Origin: Aciduliprofundum sp. MAR08-339
GTDB taxonomy: Archaea > Thermoplasmatota > Thermoplasmata > Thermoplasmatales > Aciduliprofundaceae
Assembly (NCBI RefSeq): GCF_000327505.1
Contig: NC_019942.1
Coordinates: 744,001-808,000, forward strand
DNA: 64,000 nt
Reading direction: 5' to 3'
Shown here: positions 34,601-43,683 of the stretch, piece by piece
Layout of the letters: every line of letters starts with the position of its first letter
Numbering within the stretch: position 1 is the first letter of the stretch
Notes under the pieces: model-generated
The model's input: only the letters and a program-made list of their open reading frames with translations
The model's database searches: none
Told to the model about the DNA's origin: nothing
Translations under genes and position numbers: made by a program

Positions 34601-37042
34601 TTGACAGAGGCAATAATGCAAGCATCGCCCCTTGCGAGGAGGGAAATGGAGAAAAGGAGGAAGGTTATAAAGCCCGTGAATGAGAGAATTGCAAGGCTGA
34701 GGGAGGAAAGTGTGAATTCGGAGGTAAGGATTTCCTCCGAGAGGGGCAGGTTAATAACAGAGTTTTATAAGAGGGGTATGGGTAAGGGGAAATCAATACC
34801 TGTTCAGCGGGCCATGGCATTTAGATACATTATGGAGAATGTGAGTTTGCCGGTGGAGGATGGGCAGCTAATTGTAGGTATTAGGGGCACGGGTCCCAAT
34901 GAGGTGCCAACTTATCCTGAGATAAATGTGCATACCCTTGAGGATCTTGAAATTCTGGATAAGAGAGAAAATATGCCATATAAGGTTGATGAAAAAACTA
35001 AGAAATTGTACAAAGAAGAAATTATACCCTTCTGGAATGGAAGGGCCATGAGGGATATCATTTTTGATAATTTACCTGAAGAATGGATTGATGCATATGA
35101 ATCTGGCATATGGACTGAGTTTATGGAGCAGCGCTCACCTGGGCATACAGCCGGGGGAGACAGGATATTCAAAATGGGTATTGAGGATATAAAGAGAGAG
35201 ATAAAGGAAGTTATGGAGAATCTTGATCCCCATGCACCGGATTATTATGAGATGAGGGAAGAACTCAAGGCCATGGAAATAGTGGCTGATGCCATTGTTA
35301 TTTATGCCCATCGCTATGCTGAGAAATTAGAGGATATGGCAAAGAAGGAGAAAAATGAGGAGAGAAAAAAAGAACTGGAGCGGATAGCGGAGATATGCAG
35401 ATGGGTTCCTGAGCATGCTCCCAGGGATTTCTGGGAGGCTCTGCAACATTACTGGTTCATTCATGTTGGCATAACCTATGAGACAAACCCCTGGGATTCC
35501 TTCAGCCCTGGTAGGATAGATCAGAATCTCTATCCATTTTACAGTAAGGATTTGAAGGAGGGAAAGATAACAAGGGAGAGGGCCAAGGAACTTTTAGAGG
35601 CCCTATGGCTAAAATTCAACAACCAACCCGCGGTTCCCAAGGTTGGGGTAACGGCAGAGGAGAGTTTCACCTATAACGACTTCTCAAAATGGAACATTGG
35701 GGGCCTAAGGGAGGATGGCTCCGATGGCGTAAATGAACTATCCTATCTAATTCTGGAGATTCTCAACGAGATGAGAACCCTCCAACCAAATACATCGGTG
35801 CTCATAAGTGACAAAAATCCAGATAGGTTTCTTATTGAGGCCCTTAAGGTTGTGGGTCCTGGGTTTGGAGAGCCGCCCCTTTTCAATTACGATGAACTCA
35901 TAGTGAGGCTTCTAAGACAGGGGAAGAGCCTGGAGGATGCTAGAAATGGAGGTGTTAGTGGATGCGTTGAAAGTGGTGCCTTTGGTAAGGAAGCCTACAT
36001 TTTAACGGGTTATTTCAACCTTCCAAAGATATTAGAAATCACGCTTAACAACGGGTATGACCCGAGAACTGGAAAGAAGATAGGAATGGAAACTGGTGAT
36101 CTAAAGAACTTCAGAACCTTTGAGGAACTATGGAATGCTTTCTTGAAGCAGATCAAATATTTCCTGGACATAAAGATGAGGGGTAACGATATTATAGAGA
36201 GCCTCTATGCAAGATATTTACCCGTGCCATTTTTATCTTTATGGATAGAGGACTGTGTGAAAAATGCCAGGGACTACAATGCAGGGGGGGCAAGATACAA
36301 CACCCAGTACATCCAAGTTGTTGGTCTGGGCACAGTCACAGATTCCCTTGCATCCCTGAAGTACAATGTTTTTGATAATAGAATCTTCAATATGGATTCT
36401 GTTTTGAAAGCCTTAAAAAATAATTACGAGGGGTATGAGATAATGCGCCAGAGATTCCTGCATCGCACTCCCAAATATGGAAATGATGATGATTACGCCG
36501 ATGAGATTGCAAAGAGAATAGTGGATGTTGTGGTTGATATGATAGAGAGTTATCCCCTTTCCCCTGTGAGAAAGGCATCTAGGAGAGCGTATTTTCTACC
36601 AACAACTGTCCATGTGTATTTTGGAAAGGTAACAGGAGCAACTCCAGATGGAAGATTGGCAGGTTACCCAGTTTCGGAGGGCATCTCTCCCGTACAGGGT
36701 ATGGATAAGAAGGGCATAGTGGCAGTTTTCAGATCCGTTATCAAGTGTGATTGGGCTAAAACGGGAGGGGCACTTCTCAATCAAAAATTAACTGGAGACC
36801 TGCTCGAAAATGAGGAGAACATAAGGAAACTTGCCTATCTGATAAGAAACTTTTTCCGATGGGGAGGTCATCATGTTCAGTTCAATGTTGTGAGTAGTGA
36901 GGTGCTAAAAGAGGCTCAAGAAAGGCCAGTGGATTTTCAGGATCTGATGGTGAGGGTTGCAGGATACAGCGATTATTTTGTAAATCTCCCCGAAGGATTA
37001 CAGGATGAAATAATAAAAAGGACGGAGCACGAGGATGTATGA
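34601..37042 (+). CDS. Glycyl radical enzyme, Cys-x-Glu type (not classical PFL)
   Basis: 813 residues. The thiyl-radical cysteine is Cys455 in GGVSGCVESGAFGKEAY with Glu457 two residues on; the glycyl radical is Gly788 in RVAGYSDYF, 25 residues from the end. Pyruvate formate-lyase has a Cys-Cys pair instead, so this belongs to the GCVE group of eliminases and decarboxylases. The GAFGKEAYILTGYFNLPK stretch recalls arylacetate decarboxylases (hydroxyphenylacetate, phenylacetate, indoleacetate types) and archaeal PflD, but no small decarboxylase subunit is present. It starts at TTG six bases after GGAGGTG. Cytosolic, strictly anaerobic. Substrate unknown. Confidence 0.9.
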   Translation: MTEAIMQASPLARREMEKRRKVIKPVNERIARLREESVNSEVRISSERGRLITEFYKRGMGKGKSIPVQRAMAFRYIMENVSLPVEDGQLIVGIRGTGPNEVPTYPEINVHTLEDLEILDKRENMPYKVDEKTKKLYKEEIIPFWNGRAMRDIIFDNLPEEWIDAYESGIWTEFMEQRSPGHTAGGDRIFKMGIEDIKREIKEVMENLDPHAPDYYEMREELKAMEIVADAIVIYAHRYAEKLEDMAKKEKNEERKKELERIAEICRWVPEHAPRDFWEALQHYWFIHVGITYETNPWDSFSPGRIDQNLYPFYSKDLKEGKITRERAKELLEALWLKFNNQPAVPKVGVTAEESFTYNDFSKWNIGGLREDGSDGVNELSYLILEILNEMRTLQPNTSVLISDKNPDRFLIEALKVVGPGFGEPPLFNYDELIVRLLRQGKSLEDARNGGVSGCVESGAFGKEAYILTGYFNLPKILEITLNNGYDPRTGKKIGMETGDLKNFRTFEELWNAFLKQIKYFLDIKMRGNDIIESLYARYLPVPFLSLWIEDCVKNARDYNAGGARYNTQYIQVVGLGTVTDSLASLKYNVFDNRIFNMDSVLKALKNNYEGYEIMRQRFLHRTPKYGNDDDYADEIAKRIVDVVVDMIESYPLSPVRKASRRAYFLPTTVHVYFGKVTGATPDGRLAGYPVSEGISPVQGMDKKGIVAVFRSVIKCDWAKTGGALLNQKLTGDLLENEENIRKLAYLIRNFFRWGGHHVQFNVVSSEVLKEAQERPVDFQDLMVRVAGYSDYFVNLPEGLQDEIIKRTEHEDV

Positions 37043-37950
37043 AGAGCGTTGAGGGAATAATCTTTGATATTAAGAGATACGCCATTCATGATGGTCCAGG
37101 AATAAGAACAACGGTATTTATGAAGGGATGCCCGCTGAGATGCATATGGTGTCACAATCCTGAGAGTCAGAAAAAAGATTTTGAGATCATGTACTTTGAA
37201 TACAAATGTATCCATTGTCATACCTGTCAGATGGTTTGCCCTGAAAGGGTCATATATTTTGATGAGAATGAGGTGCAACATTTTGACAGGGGAAAATGCA
37301 CATACTGTGGCATATGTACTGATAACTGCCCCACCGGAGCACTTGAGTTTGTGGGAAGAATAATTACGGTTGATGAATTGATGATGGAAATTGAAAAGGA
37401 TCTCACCATATTTGATTCATCAGGTGGAGGGGTGACATTTTCTGGAGGGGAACCCCTTATGCAGCCCGTATTCTTAAGAGAATCGCTTAAAAGGTTGAAG
37501 GAGATGCATGTGCATACCGCTTTAGATACCTCAGGGTATGCCTCCAGAGATATAATAGAATCCATAATGGATTATGTTGATGTTTTTCTCTACGATATCA
37601 AATTGTATCAGGATGAAGAGCACATAAAGTATACGAGCGTATCAAATAAAATAATAAAGGAAAACCTCAAATTCTTAGCCGAATCTGGAAAGAATGTAGT
37701 TCTCAGGTTTCCCGTAATTCCAACAATCACCGACAGGGAGGAGAATGTAGATGCCTGGATTGAGTTCATAAAGAATCTTCGAAGTATAAAGGAAATAGAT
37801 CTTTTACCGTATCACGATGTTGCTGAAAAATTCAAAAGGCTTGGGAGGAAATATGAAATGGATGTCCATAATTCTCCTTCCCAAGAAACCATGGAGAAAA
37901 TAAAAGAAAAATTTGAGGAAATTGGTTTATTTGTGAAGATAGGGGGATGA
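37039..37950 (+). CDS. Glycyl radical enzyme activating protein
   Basis: 303 residues. Radical SAM enzyme that abstracts hydrogen from the partner glycine. GCPLRCIWCHNPE carries the C-x3-C-x2-C cluster at Cys31, 35 and 38. An inserted ferredoxin domain holds two further 4Fe-4S sets (Cys57, 60, 63, 67 and Cys87, 90, 93, 97), as in activases of non-PFL glycyl radical enzymes. SAM contacts SGGEPLMQP and DTSGYA follow. Its ATG overlaps the enzyme's stop by four bases. Confidence 0.94.
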   Translation: MKSVEGIIFDIKRYAIHDGPGIRTTVFMKGCPLRCIWCHNPESQKKDFEIMYFEYKCIHCHTCQMVCPERVIYFDENEVQHFDRGKCTYCGICTDNCPTGALEFVGRIITVDELMMEIEKDLTIFDSSGGGVTFSGGEPLMQPVFLRESLKRLKEMHVHTALDTSGYASRDIIESIMDYVDVFLYDIKLYQDEEHIKYTSVSNKIIKENLKFLAESGKNVVLRFPVIPTITDREENVDAWIEFIKNLRSIKEIDLLPYHDVAEKFKRLGRKYEMDVHNSPSQETMEKIKEKFEEIGLFVKIGG

Positions 37951-37951
37951 G

Positions 37952-39064
37952 TTACTGTTCTGCGTACTTCTTTGCTATCTCCCTTGCCATATCTAGGGTA
38001 GATGCATTTCCACCCATATCGTATGTCCTTACCTTTCCTTCTTCAACCACAATTTCAATCGCTCTTTCCAGCCGGGCGGCTTTTTCTTTCTCTCCGAGAT
38101 AATCCAGCATCATTCGCACTGCTCGAATCGTGGCAATGGGATTCACCTTGTAAAGACCCGCGTATTTAGGCGCTGAGCCGTGCACAGGCTCAAACACTGC
38201 ATAATTGTCTCCTATGTTGCCGGATGCAGCGAATCCTAAGCCCCCTACGAGCTGAGATGCCAGATCGGAGAGAACATCTCCGAATAGATTTGAGGTCACG
38301 ATTACATCGTACTTCTCTGGATTCTTTATGAGCCACATGGCCTGCGCATCTATGTTAGTTTCCCACATTTCAATTTCAGGATACTCTTTATGTATTTCCC
38401 TTGCCACTCTCACAAACAGCCCGCTGGTCTCACGCAGCACATTCGGCTTCTCAGCCACGGTGACATTTTTCAGATTGTTCTCCTTTGCAAACTCAAATGC
38501 CGCTCTTATTATTCTCTCCGCTCCCTTTCTTGAGATTATGCGAAGGGATATCGCCTTATCCACGCCGATGAACTTCTGGTAGCGGGGATGCGTCTTGAAT
38601 GCATTTTCAATCTCTTCAGGCACGGGATAGTACTCCACGCCGCTGTAAAGCCCCTCGGTGTTTTCCCTGAATACGGTAATATTTATCCCTTCTCTGTAAT
38701 TGAGAGGATTGCCCTTGTACGCCTTTGCAGGACGCACATTGGCGTAGAGGTCAAACATCTGCCTCAGTTTCACAATGGGGCTGTAGTACTGCAATCCCTT
38801 GCCCTGCAACTCAGGTGCCAGTTCTTTTTGCGCCTCCTCTTTGGGTTTTGAGGTTATCGCTCCAAACAATGCGCAGTCAGTCTGCTTTAAAAGCTCCACG
38901 GTTCTATCAGGCAGTGGATTTCCCTCCCTGCGCCAGAACTCCCAGCCTATGTCTCCGTATAGATACTCTGCATCCAGAGCTATTTCATCAAGCACTATCA
39001 TCGCCGCCTCAATAACTTCCTTTCCAACACCATCTCCGGGCAAAACGGCAATTTTGTAACTCAT
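37952..39064 (-). CDS. leuB: Isocitrate/isopropylmalate dehydrogenase family enzyme
   Basis: 370 residues from the ATG at 39064, which has GGAGG upstream; a GTG at 39079 is also open. NAD(P)-dependent beta-decarboxylating dehydrogenase. IAVLPGDGVGKEV start, RENTEGLYSG, EKPNVLRE region with the catalytic lysine, SNLFGDVLSDLASQLVGGLG metal site, and the PVHGSAPKYAG cofactor loop. 3-isopropylmalate is likely because a leuD-type subunit occurs at 9201, but isocitrate, homoisocitrate or 3-methylmalate cannot be excluded. Symbol is provisional. G+C-richer than the convergent activase gene. Confidence 0.8.
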   Translation of the reverse strand: MSYKIAVLPGDGVGKEVIEAAMIVLDEIALDAEYLYGDIGWEFWRREGNPLPDRTVELLKQTDCALFGAITSKPKEEAQKELAPELQGKGLQYYSPIVKLRQMFDLYANVRPAKAYKGNPLNYREGINITVFRENTEGLYSGVEYYPVPEEIENAFKTHPRYQKFIGVDKAISLRIISRKGAERIIRAAFEFAKENNLKNVTVAEKPNVLRETSGLFVRVAREIHKEYPEIEMWETNIDAQAMWLIKNPEKYDVIVTSNLFGDVLSDLASQLVGGLGFAASGNIGDNYAVFEPVHGSAPKYAGLYKVNPIATIRAVRMMLDYLGEKEKAARLERAIEIVVEEGKVRTYDMGGNASTLDMAREIAKKYAEQ

Positions 39065-39112
39065 TTTTTCATCCTCCACCTAGTAATCGCAATGAAATAT
39101 TTAAAGGGTATC

Positions 39113-40432
39113 TCATATCCTTCTGAACTCCTTAACGAAAATCTCCGTGGTGAACTCATCAAAGTAAATGTTCCTTCTTTTGTTCTCTATCTCTCCCCTC
39201 TGATTATCCACAGGATCAGATCTCCAGAAGTTCTTTTCAGGTGTGAACTCAACCATAAAATCATCGTTGGCAATCATACGAAATGCATCTAAATTTCCAA
39301 AGTAGAATTTGTTTCTCTTTCTACCATGTCTCCTGAAATTGCCAAAGGATGCATCCACAGGAAGCCAGGTATTATTCACATATACCTGAGCCCAATCATG
39401 GGGACTTGCGAATTTTGGAGTTATAAACCATCCACTCTGCCATTTTGCCGGGATTCCTACCGCTCTGCACAGGGTGATAAAAAGAAGGGCAAACATACCA
39501 CAATCTCCACGCAGAGATGTGGCCACATATTCACCTATGTTATCATACATACAGTACTCTCTTACATAGGTGTAGTTGGTGTTTTTGGTAATCCACTCAT
39601 ATATTTTCAGTGCCTTCTCATAATCATCCTTGCACCCATCCACTATTTTCCATACAAGATCCCTTATGTACGGGGTAAATACCACATGTGGCAATTTTTC
39701 ATTTTTATTCTTATCAATATTGGCATATCCTTCAATTCCCCCTTTCACTTCAGAAATTGTATATTCAAACTCCACAAAGAACTCTTTTTCATATCCTTCA
39801 AGGTATATGGTTCTCTGGGCTGCATCATTTTCCGCCAAATAATATTTTGGATGGGATGTCTTGATCAATCTCACCCTCTCTATTTGAAAATTCTCCTTGG
39901 GAAATGGGAGCCATACCCTGTAATTTCCTTTTCTTTTTACCTTGACCTTTATACCACCAACAATCTTGTATTTTCTCAAATCCCCATTCAAAATTCTTCC
40001 CATAGCTTCATCTATTATCATCCTTGCATATTTACTTGCATCATCCTTTATAATTCCTCTTCTGGCAATTTTGGGATTTAAGAAAAACAGGTTCTCCACG
40101 AATCTTTCATAGAACCTCTCTTCACCCTCCACATACGCTCTATCCACAATCCCCTCGCTTATCCATTCATCCAGCTCCTCCTCCCGGAACTCTTTAATTT
40201 TCTCACCCAAAATCTTCAGGGCATCCCCCCTATTCCATGGATAATCCTTTCTCATTCTTCTCATTCTCTCCAGTTCATATTCTAGGCGGAGTTTTAAGAT
40301 GGGATGAATATCCCTTTTTTCGATTTCTCTTATTATCTTCTCAGCACCTTCATAATTACCAAGGGTAATTTCCTTTTTCACCTCCACTGGCAGGGGTACC
40401 ACCAAAAAGGATAGGTCATTCATGAATAGCAT
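39113..40432 (-). CDS. Transglutaminase-like superfamily protein
   Basis: 439 residues, no signal peptide. The N-terminal about 165 residues are charged helices, followed by a beta-rich domain (VKVKRKGNYRVWLPFPK) and then a transglutaminase/cysteine-protease fold: Cys near 311 in RGDCGMFALLF, His in SPHDWAQVYV, Asp in LPVDASFGN, the Cys-His-Asp triad. A bacterial and archaeal group of such proteins acts as proteases or amidases. Exact substrate unknown; likely cytosolic. AT-rich. Confidence 0.82.
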   Translation of the reverse strand: MLFMNDLSFLVVPLPVEVKKEITLGNYEGAEKIIREIEKRDIHPILKLRLEYELERMRRMRKDYPWNRGDALKILGEKIKEFREEELDEWISEGIVDRAYVEGEERFYERFVENLFFLNPKIARRGIIKDDASKYARMIIDEAMGRILNGDLRKYKIVGGIKVKVKRKGNYRVWLPFPKENFQIERVRLIKTSHPKYYLAENDAAQRTIYLEGYEKEFFVEFEYTISEVKGGIEGYANIDKNKNEKLPHVVFTPYIRDLVWKIVDGCKDDYEKALKIYEWITKNTNYTYVREYCMYDNIGEYVATSLRGDCGMFALLFITLCRAVGIPAKWQSGWFITPKFASPHDWAQVYVNNTWLPVDASFGNFRRHGRKRNKFYFGNLDAFRMIANDDFMVEFTPEKNFWRSDPVDNQRGEIENKRRNIYFDEFTTEIFVKEFRRI

Positions 40433-40493
40433 ATTCCATCATTCCTTTTTAACTCTTCCGCCAAATTTAATATGTGGAATGGCATGCCCATCC

Positions 40494-41348
40494 ATGCGAC
40501 CTCAGCCGGAATGCCTCGCCTGTATATTTCGCCGTGCAGTTTTTGAGGCAAATCTCGTGGATTCAGAGAAGGCCATGCCACTTGTCAAGTCTCTCCTAAA
40601 TCTCCTATGCGAGGAATTTGATGAGAACAAGCCATCCATCAAGGTTTGGACCAAGGTGCATAAAAGGGTAAACGAAGTTCTCGGCACGGATGATCCCTAT
40701 GGGGACCTGAAAAAAAGGGCAAATGAAATTGCCATGCAGCTTTTTCCCAGGGCCCTTGAATATTATGAAAACTCGGAGGATAAATTGAGAGCCGCAGAAC
40801 TTCTGGCCATAATAGGCAATGTGCTTGATTTTGGAGTTGGTATAAACTCCCCGGAGGAATTCGAGGATGTGTTTAACAGATTAATTGAGGAAGGAATAGG
40901 ATACGATAATACCGATGAACTTCGCAAATATCTTAAGGGACATGTGGTTTACATCACTGATAATTGTGGAGAAATTGTGTTTGACAAGATCCTCATAAGG
41001 GAGATAAGAAAATATGTGGATAAAATTACCCTCCTCGTTCGTGGCAAACCAATTCTATCGGATGCCACAAGGGAGGATGCCATTACCGTTGGATTGGATA
41101 AGGAAGTGGATGAAATCCGTGATACTGGGATGTTCGCTGTGGGTGTCGATATGGATCGAGCCTCAGACGAATTGAAGAATCTACTTTATTCTGCAGATTT
41201 GATAATAGCCAAGGGTATGGGAAATTATGAAGCTTTGAGCGAGAGCGATTTGAAGCCAATTGCATATTTGCTCCGCACAAAATGCGAACCGGTGGCGAGG
41301 GATATCGGTGTGCCCAAAGGGACGAATGTGGTAAAGGTTAAAGTGTGA
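40494..41348 (+). CDS. DUF89 (ARMT1-like) protein
   Basis: 284 residues. MRPQPECLACIFRRA start with C-x2-C, then the DUF89 core: ITDNCGEIVFDKILIREI, RGKPILSDATREDA, ADLIIAKGMGNYEAL. DUF89 proteins are metal-dependent phosphatases acting on damaged or unwanted phosphometabolites; archaeal members with the N-terminal cysteine pair are less studied. TATA-like AATTTAATATG about 25 bases upstream favours the ATG at 40494 (leaderless) over 40479 or longer forms. Confidence 0.87.
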   Translation: MRPQPECLACIFRRAVFEANLVDSEKAMPLVKSLLNLLCEEFDENKPSIKVWTKVHKRVNEVLGTDDPYGDLKKRANEIAMQLFPRALEYYENSEDKLRAAELLAIIGNVLDFGVGINSPEEFEDVFNRLIEEGIGYDNTDELRKYLKGHVVYITDNCGEIVFDKILIREIRKYVDKITLLVRGKPILSDATREDAITVGLDKEVDEIRDTGMFAVGVDMDRASDELKNLLYSADLIIAKGMGNYEALSESDLKPIAYLLRTKCEPVARDIGVPKGTNVVKVKV

Positions 41349-41414
41349 ATGCATTGGAATGCAATGAAATCTATAAATATGTTGAAAACCATAATCCTTT
41401 GGTGAGGTGAGTAT

Positions 41415-42779
41415 ATGAGGGGATTAAGATCGCCGGAAGGTTTTGTTGGAAATTCAAGAAGATGGGAAGGGAAAAAGGGCTCCAAGAAAATGTTTCTGAC
41501 TGTTGCAGTTATTTCCATACTGCTCTTTGGATCTCTTGTGGTGTTTCTTGGAAGCTCTCTGTCCACAGCGAATAATGCGGGGTATGTGCCATTGAAGAAT
41601 AGCGAGAAAATGCTTGGAAATGGAGGTTCTACTCCATACATATGCTATGGAAACGGAACCTTCGTAACTCTATGGTTTGGGAAGGATTCTTCGGGTAACT
41701 GGATGCTCAATGCTACTCAGATGGATGTTTATGGAAATATATTGAAAACCACAACGATCACCTCCGATATAGCGCTCTACAATAGCAAGCCAAGTGGCAT
41801 GGGGCCGAGGATGGCCTATGATCCATATTATAAGATATTCTTTATGATATGGTACAGCAGCAACAAATCCTTGGATGGGTTGGTTTTGAATGATACACTG
41901 GTCCCGCAGGGCTCTCCAGTTGTGCTCAATTCTACTGTGAGTGTTAATTATCATGGCTTCGGTCTCACGTATATCGGGGAATCAAAGTTTCTGGTCTCTT
42001 GGAGCGATAACAAGTATGACAATTACTATAGGATTGTTGAGTATGTAAATGACTCTCTTGTTCTTGGAAACATAGAAAAAGTATCCTCGGATGCTCAGCA
42101 TTCCCATTTAAACAACATGGTTGCCTATGATCCTCTAACGGGGAATATAATGGTCATCTGGAGAAATTCCACAGGGAAGAGTGGGGTTTACAACATAACT
42201 GGAAAGATATTCAATGGCAGTATGGATATAGTTAAAAATGATTTTACAATAGCCAATGGATACAAGGAAGGCATGAGCTATGACATGCCAAATATTGCAG
42301 CGGGTGATGGAAGATTTATGGTGATATATGGAAACAGGAGTTCTCCTTACGATGTGTATGGTGTAATAATAAATGCCTCCAATGGAGAAATAATGAAAAC
42401 CTTCCTTATAGGTCAGTCCTATGTTGGTTTGAAGTACTACGGAATGGGTATTGCTTACAATGGCAGTGGGGGATTCATGGTTGCATGGCCCAATAGCAAT
42501 AAGAACATTGAGGCGACACTCTATTCTTGCAACGGTACCAAGGTGGCGGATATGTTGGTAACAAACACATCCCACAGTGAAGAGGCACCCATGGTTGCTG
42601 CCGGATTCATACCAACAAGAGCAAGTAACGTTGTGTACCAGTTTGTATGGTATGATTATACATCCAGTACTGTGAACACGGCCAACTATTCAGAATCTGC
42701 GCTTGTTCCAGAGTTCACAGCTCTTGTACCCGTGCTTGCAGTTCTCATAGTTGCTATTGCGGTGAGAAGAAGACATTAA
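41415..42779 (+). CDS. Secreted beta-propeller-like surface protein with PEF-type C-terminal anchor
   Basis: 454 residues. A basic start and a hydrophobic helix (about 26-48) form a signal/anchor. The middle is beta-rich with repeated Trp/Tyr-ended strands (FVTLWFGKD, FFMIWYSS, FLVSWSDN, IMVIWRN, FMVIYGN, FMVAWPN), about six blades, with many N-x-S/T sites. The end VPEF, hydrophobic stretch, RRRH resembles PEF-CTERM-like sorting signals. No archaeosortase gene is in view. GAGGTGAG lies before the ATG. Related in design to the 966-residue protein at 60545. Confidence 0.8.
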   Translation: MRGLRSPEGFVGNSRRWEGKKGSKKMFLTVAVISILLFGSLVVFLGSSLSTANNAGYVPLKNSEKMLGNGGSTPYICYGNGTFVTLWFGKDSSGNWMLNATQMDVYGNILKTTTITSDIALYNSKPSGMGPRMAYDPYYKIFFMIWYSSNKSLDGLVLNDTLVPQGSPVVLNSTVSVNYHGFGLTYIGESKFLVSWSDNKYDNYYRIVEYVNDSLVLGNIEKVSSDAQHSHLNNMVAYDPLTGNIMVIWRNSTGKSGVYNITGKIFNGSMDIVKNDFTIANGYKEGMSYDMPNIAAGDGRFMVIYGNRSSPYDVYGVIINASNGEIMKTFLIGQSYVGLKYYGMGIAYNGSGGFMVAWPNSNKNIEATLYSCNGTKVADMLVTNTSHSEEAPMVAAGFIPTRASNVVYQFVWYDYTSSTVNTANYSESALVPEFTALVPVLAVLIVAIAVRRRH

Positions 42780-43489
42780 ACCTCAAAATTCTCTTTTATT
42801 ATTTTTAAGAGTTCTTCCAGAATGATATTGTTGAGTTTCTCTCCAAGTTCTTTGCTTGCACCTTGCGGGTTGCTGAATGTTGCGTATGGCACAAACTCCC
42901 TGTAATCGGGAGTGACCATGTATTTGCCCACGGGCATTTTTTCAAATTTGTAATTCTCCTTGACCAACTCTGGGCGAATTGCCATAACACGCGAGGTTTC
43001 TAATACACCCGCGTGGCCATCGTCCTCAGGAACTAATTTTCCGCGGTACTGGTAGGCTATGTAATAATCTGATAGGAGCATGATCTTCACTCCATTTCCT
43101 GCCATTTCCTCACATGCAAGTCTCAGTGCGGCCATATGATTTGTGCTCGCATGCCCAGAGAGCACGATGATTTTTCTACCACCGTGTTTTACAACCTCCT
43201 TCAGTATATCAAGGACCAGGTTTTTGAGCGTTTCAAACCCTACTGAAATTGTTCCCGGAAATGAGCTCAGTCCCTTAGTCCAGCCGTAGTGAATGGGTGG
43301 AAGAATTATGGCGTTCATTCTTTTTGCAATCTCCTCTGCAAGCCAGAGGGGCTGAATCATATCCGTGTTTAGGGGAAGATGGTATCCATGGGCCTCCACA
43401 CTTCCAATTGGAAGTATTATCACAGGTTCAGATTTGAGCAATTCCTCAATTTCTGGATATGTGTATTCATCCCAGTACAGCCTCTTCAC
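42776..43489 (-). CDS. Creatininase-family amidohydrolase
   Basis: 237 residues starting with GTG at 43489. Zinc/Mn-binding motif GSVEAHGYHLPLNTD (Glu32, His34, His37, Asp43), a SGHASTNH loop, and DGHAGVLETS. The family includes creatinine amidohydrolase, MftE of mycofactocin and the archaeal FAPy deformylase ArfB of riboflavin/F420 synthesis. No neighbouring pathway gene settles which. Its start lies inside the tiny zinc-protein gene upstream, so the two are coupled. It overlaps the surface protein tail to tail. Confidence 0.85.
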   Translation of the reverse strand: MKRLYWDEYTYPEIEELLKSEPVIILPIGSVEAHGYHLPLNTDMIQPLWLAEEIAKRMNAIILPPIHYGWTKGLSSFPGTISVGFETLKNLVLDILKEVVKHGGRKIIVLSGHASTNHMAALRLACEEMAGNGVKIMLLSDYYIAYQYRGKLVPEDDGHAGVLETSRVMAIRPELVKENYKFEKMPVGKYMVTPDYREFVPYATFSNPQGASKELGEKLNNIILEELLKIIKENFEV

Positions 43490-43625
43490 CTACCTTCACC
43501 TCTTGAATATGCATCTCCTGGTTTACGGGCTCCTCTATCCATGTTGTTAGTCCATGCTCCTCGCAGTAGTATATGTTCAATTTTTCGTTGTACTTCGCCT
43601 TTTTTCCACATATAACGCATATCAT
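43467..43625 (-). CDS. Tiny zinc-finger protein coupled to creatininase
   Basis: 52 residues: MICVICGKKAKYN, then YYCEEHGLTTWIEEP, and an acidic end. Cys3, Cys6, Cys21 and His24 would bind one zinc. GAGGTGAT sits six bases before the ATG. Its last 23 bases overlap the start of the creatininase gene, which suggests translational coupling. It may help the enzyme or bind RNA/protein. Family not recognised. It is read in a different frame from a longer but less plausible ORF in the same place. Confidence 0.68.
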   Translation of the reverse strand: MICVICGKKAKYNEKLNIYYCEEHGLTTWIEEPVNQEMHIQEVKVGEEAVLG

Positions 43626-43683
43626 TTTTATCACCTCTTGAACCTGAGGCCAGGGATAAACCCTGGCCAGCGCATCCCATCCC

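Noticed and set aside
34601-37042. Calling the radical enzyme pyruvate formate-lyase
   Set aside because: PFL needs two neighbouring cysteines at the active site. Here the site is GCVE with a single Cys followed by Glu.
43486-43680. 64-codon minus-strand ORF over the zinc-protein gene
   Set aside because: Its sequence has no protein-like pattern. The 52-codon frame at 43467-43625 has the ribosome site, zinc ligands and coupling.
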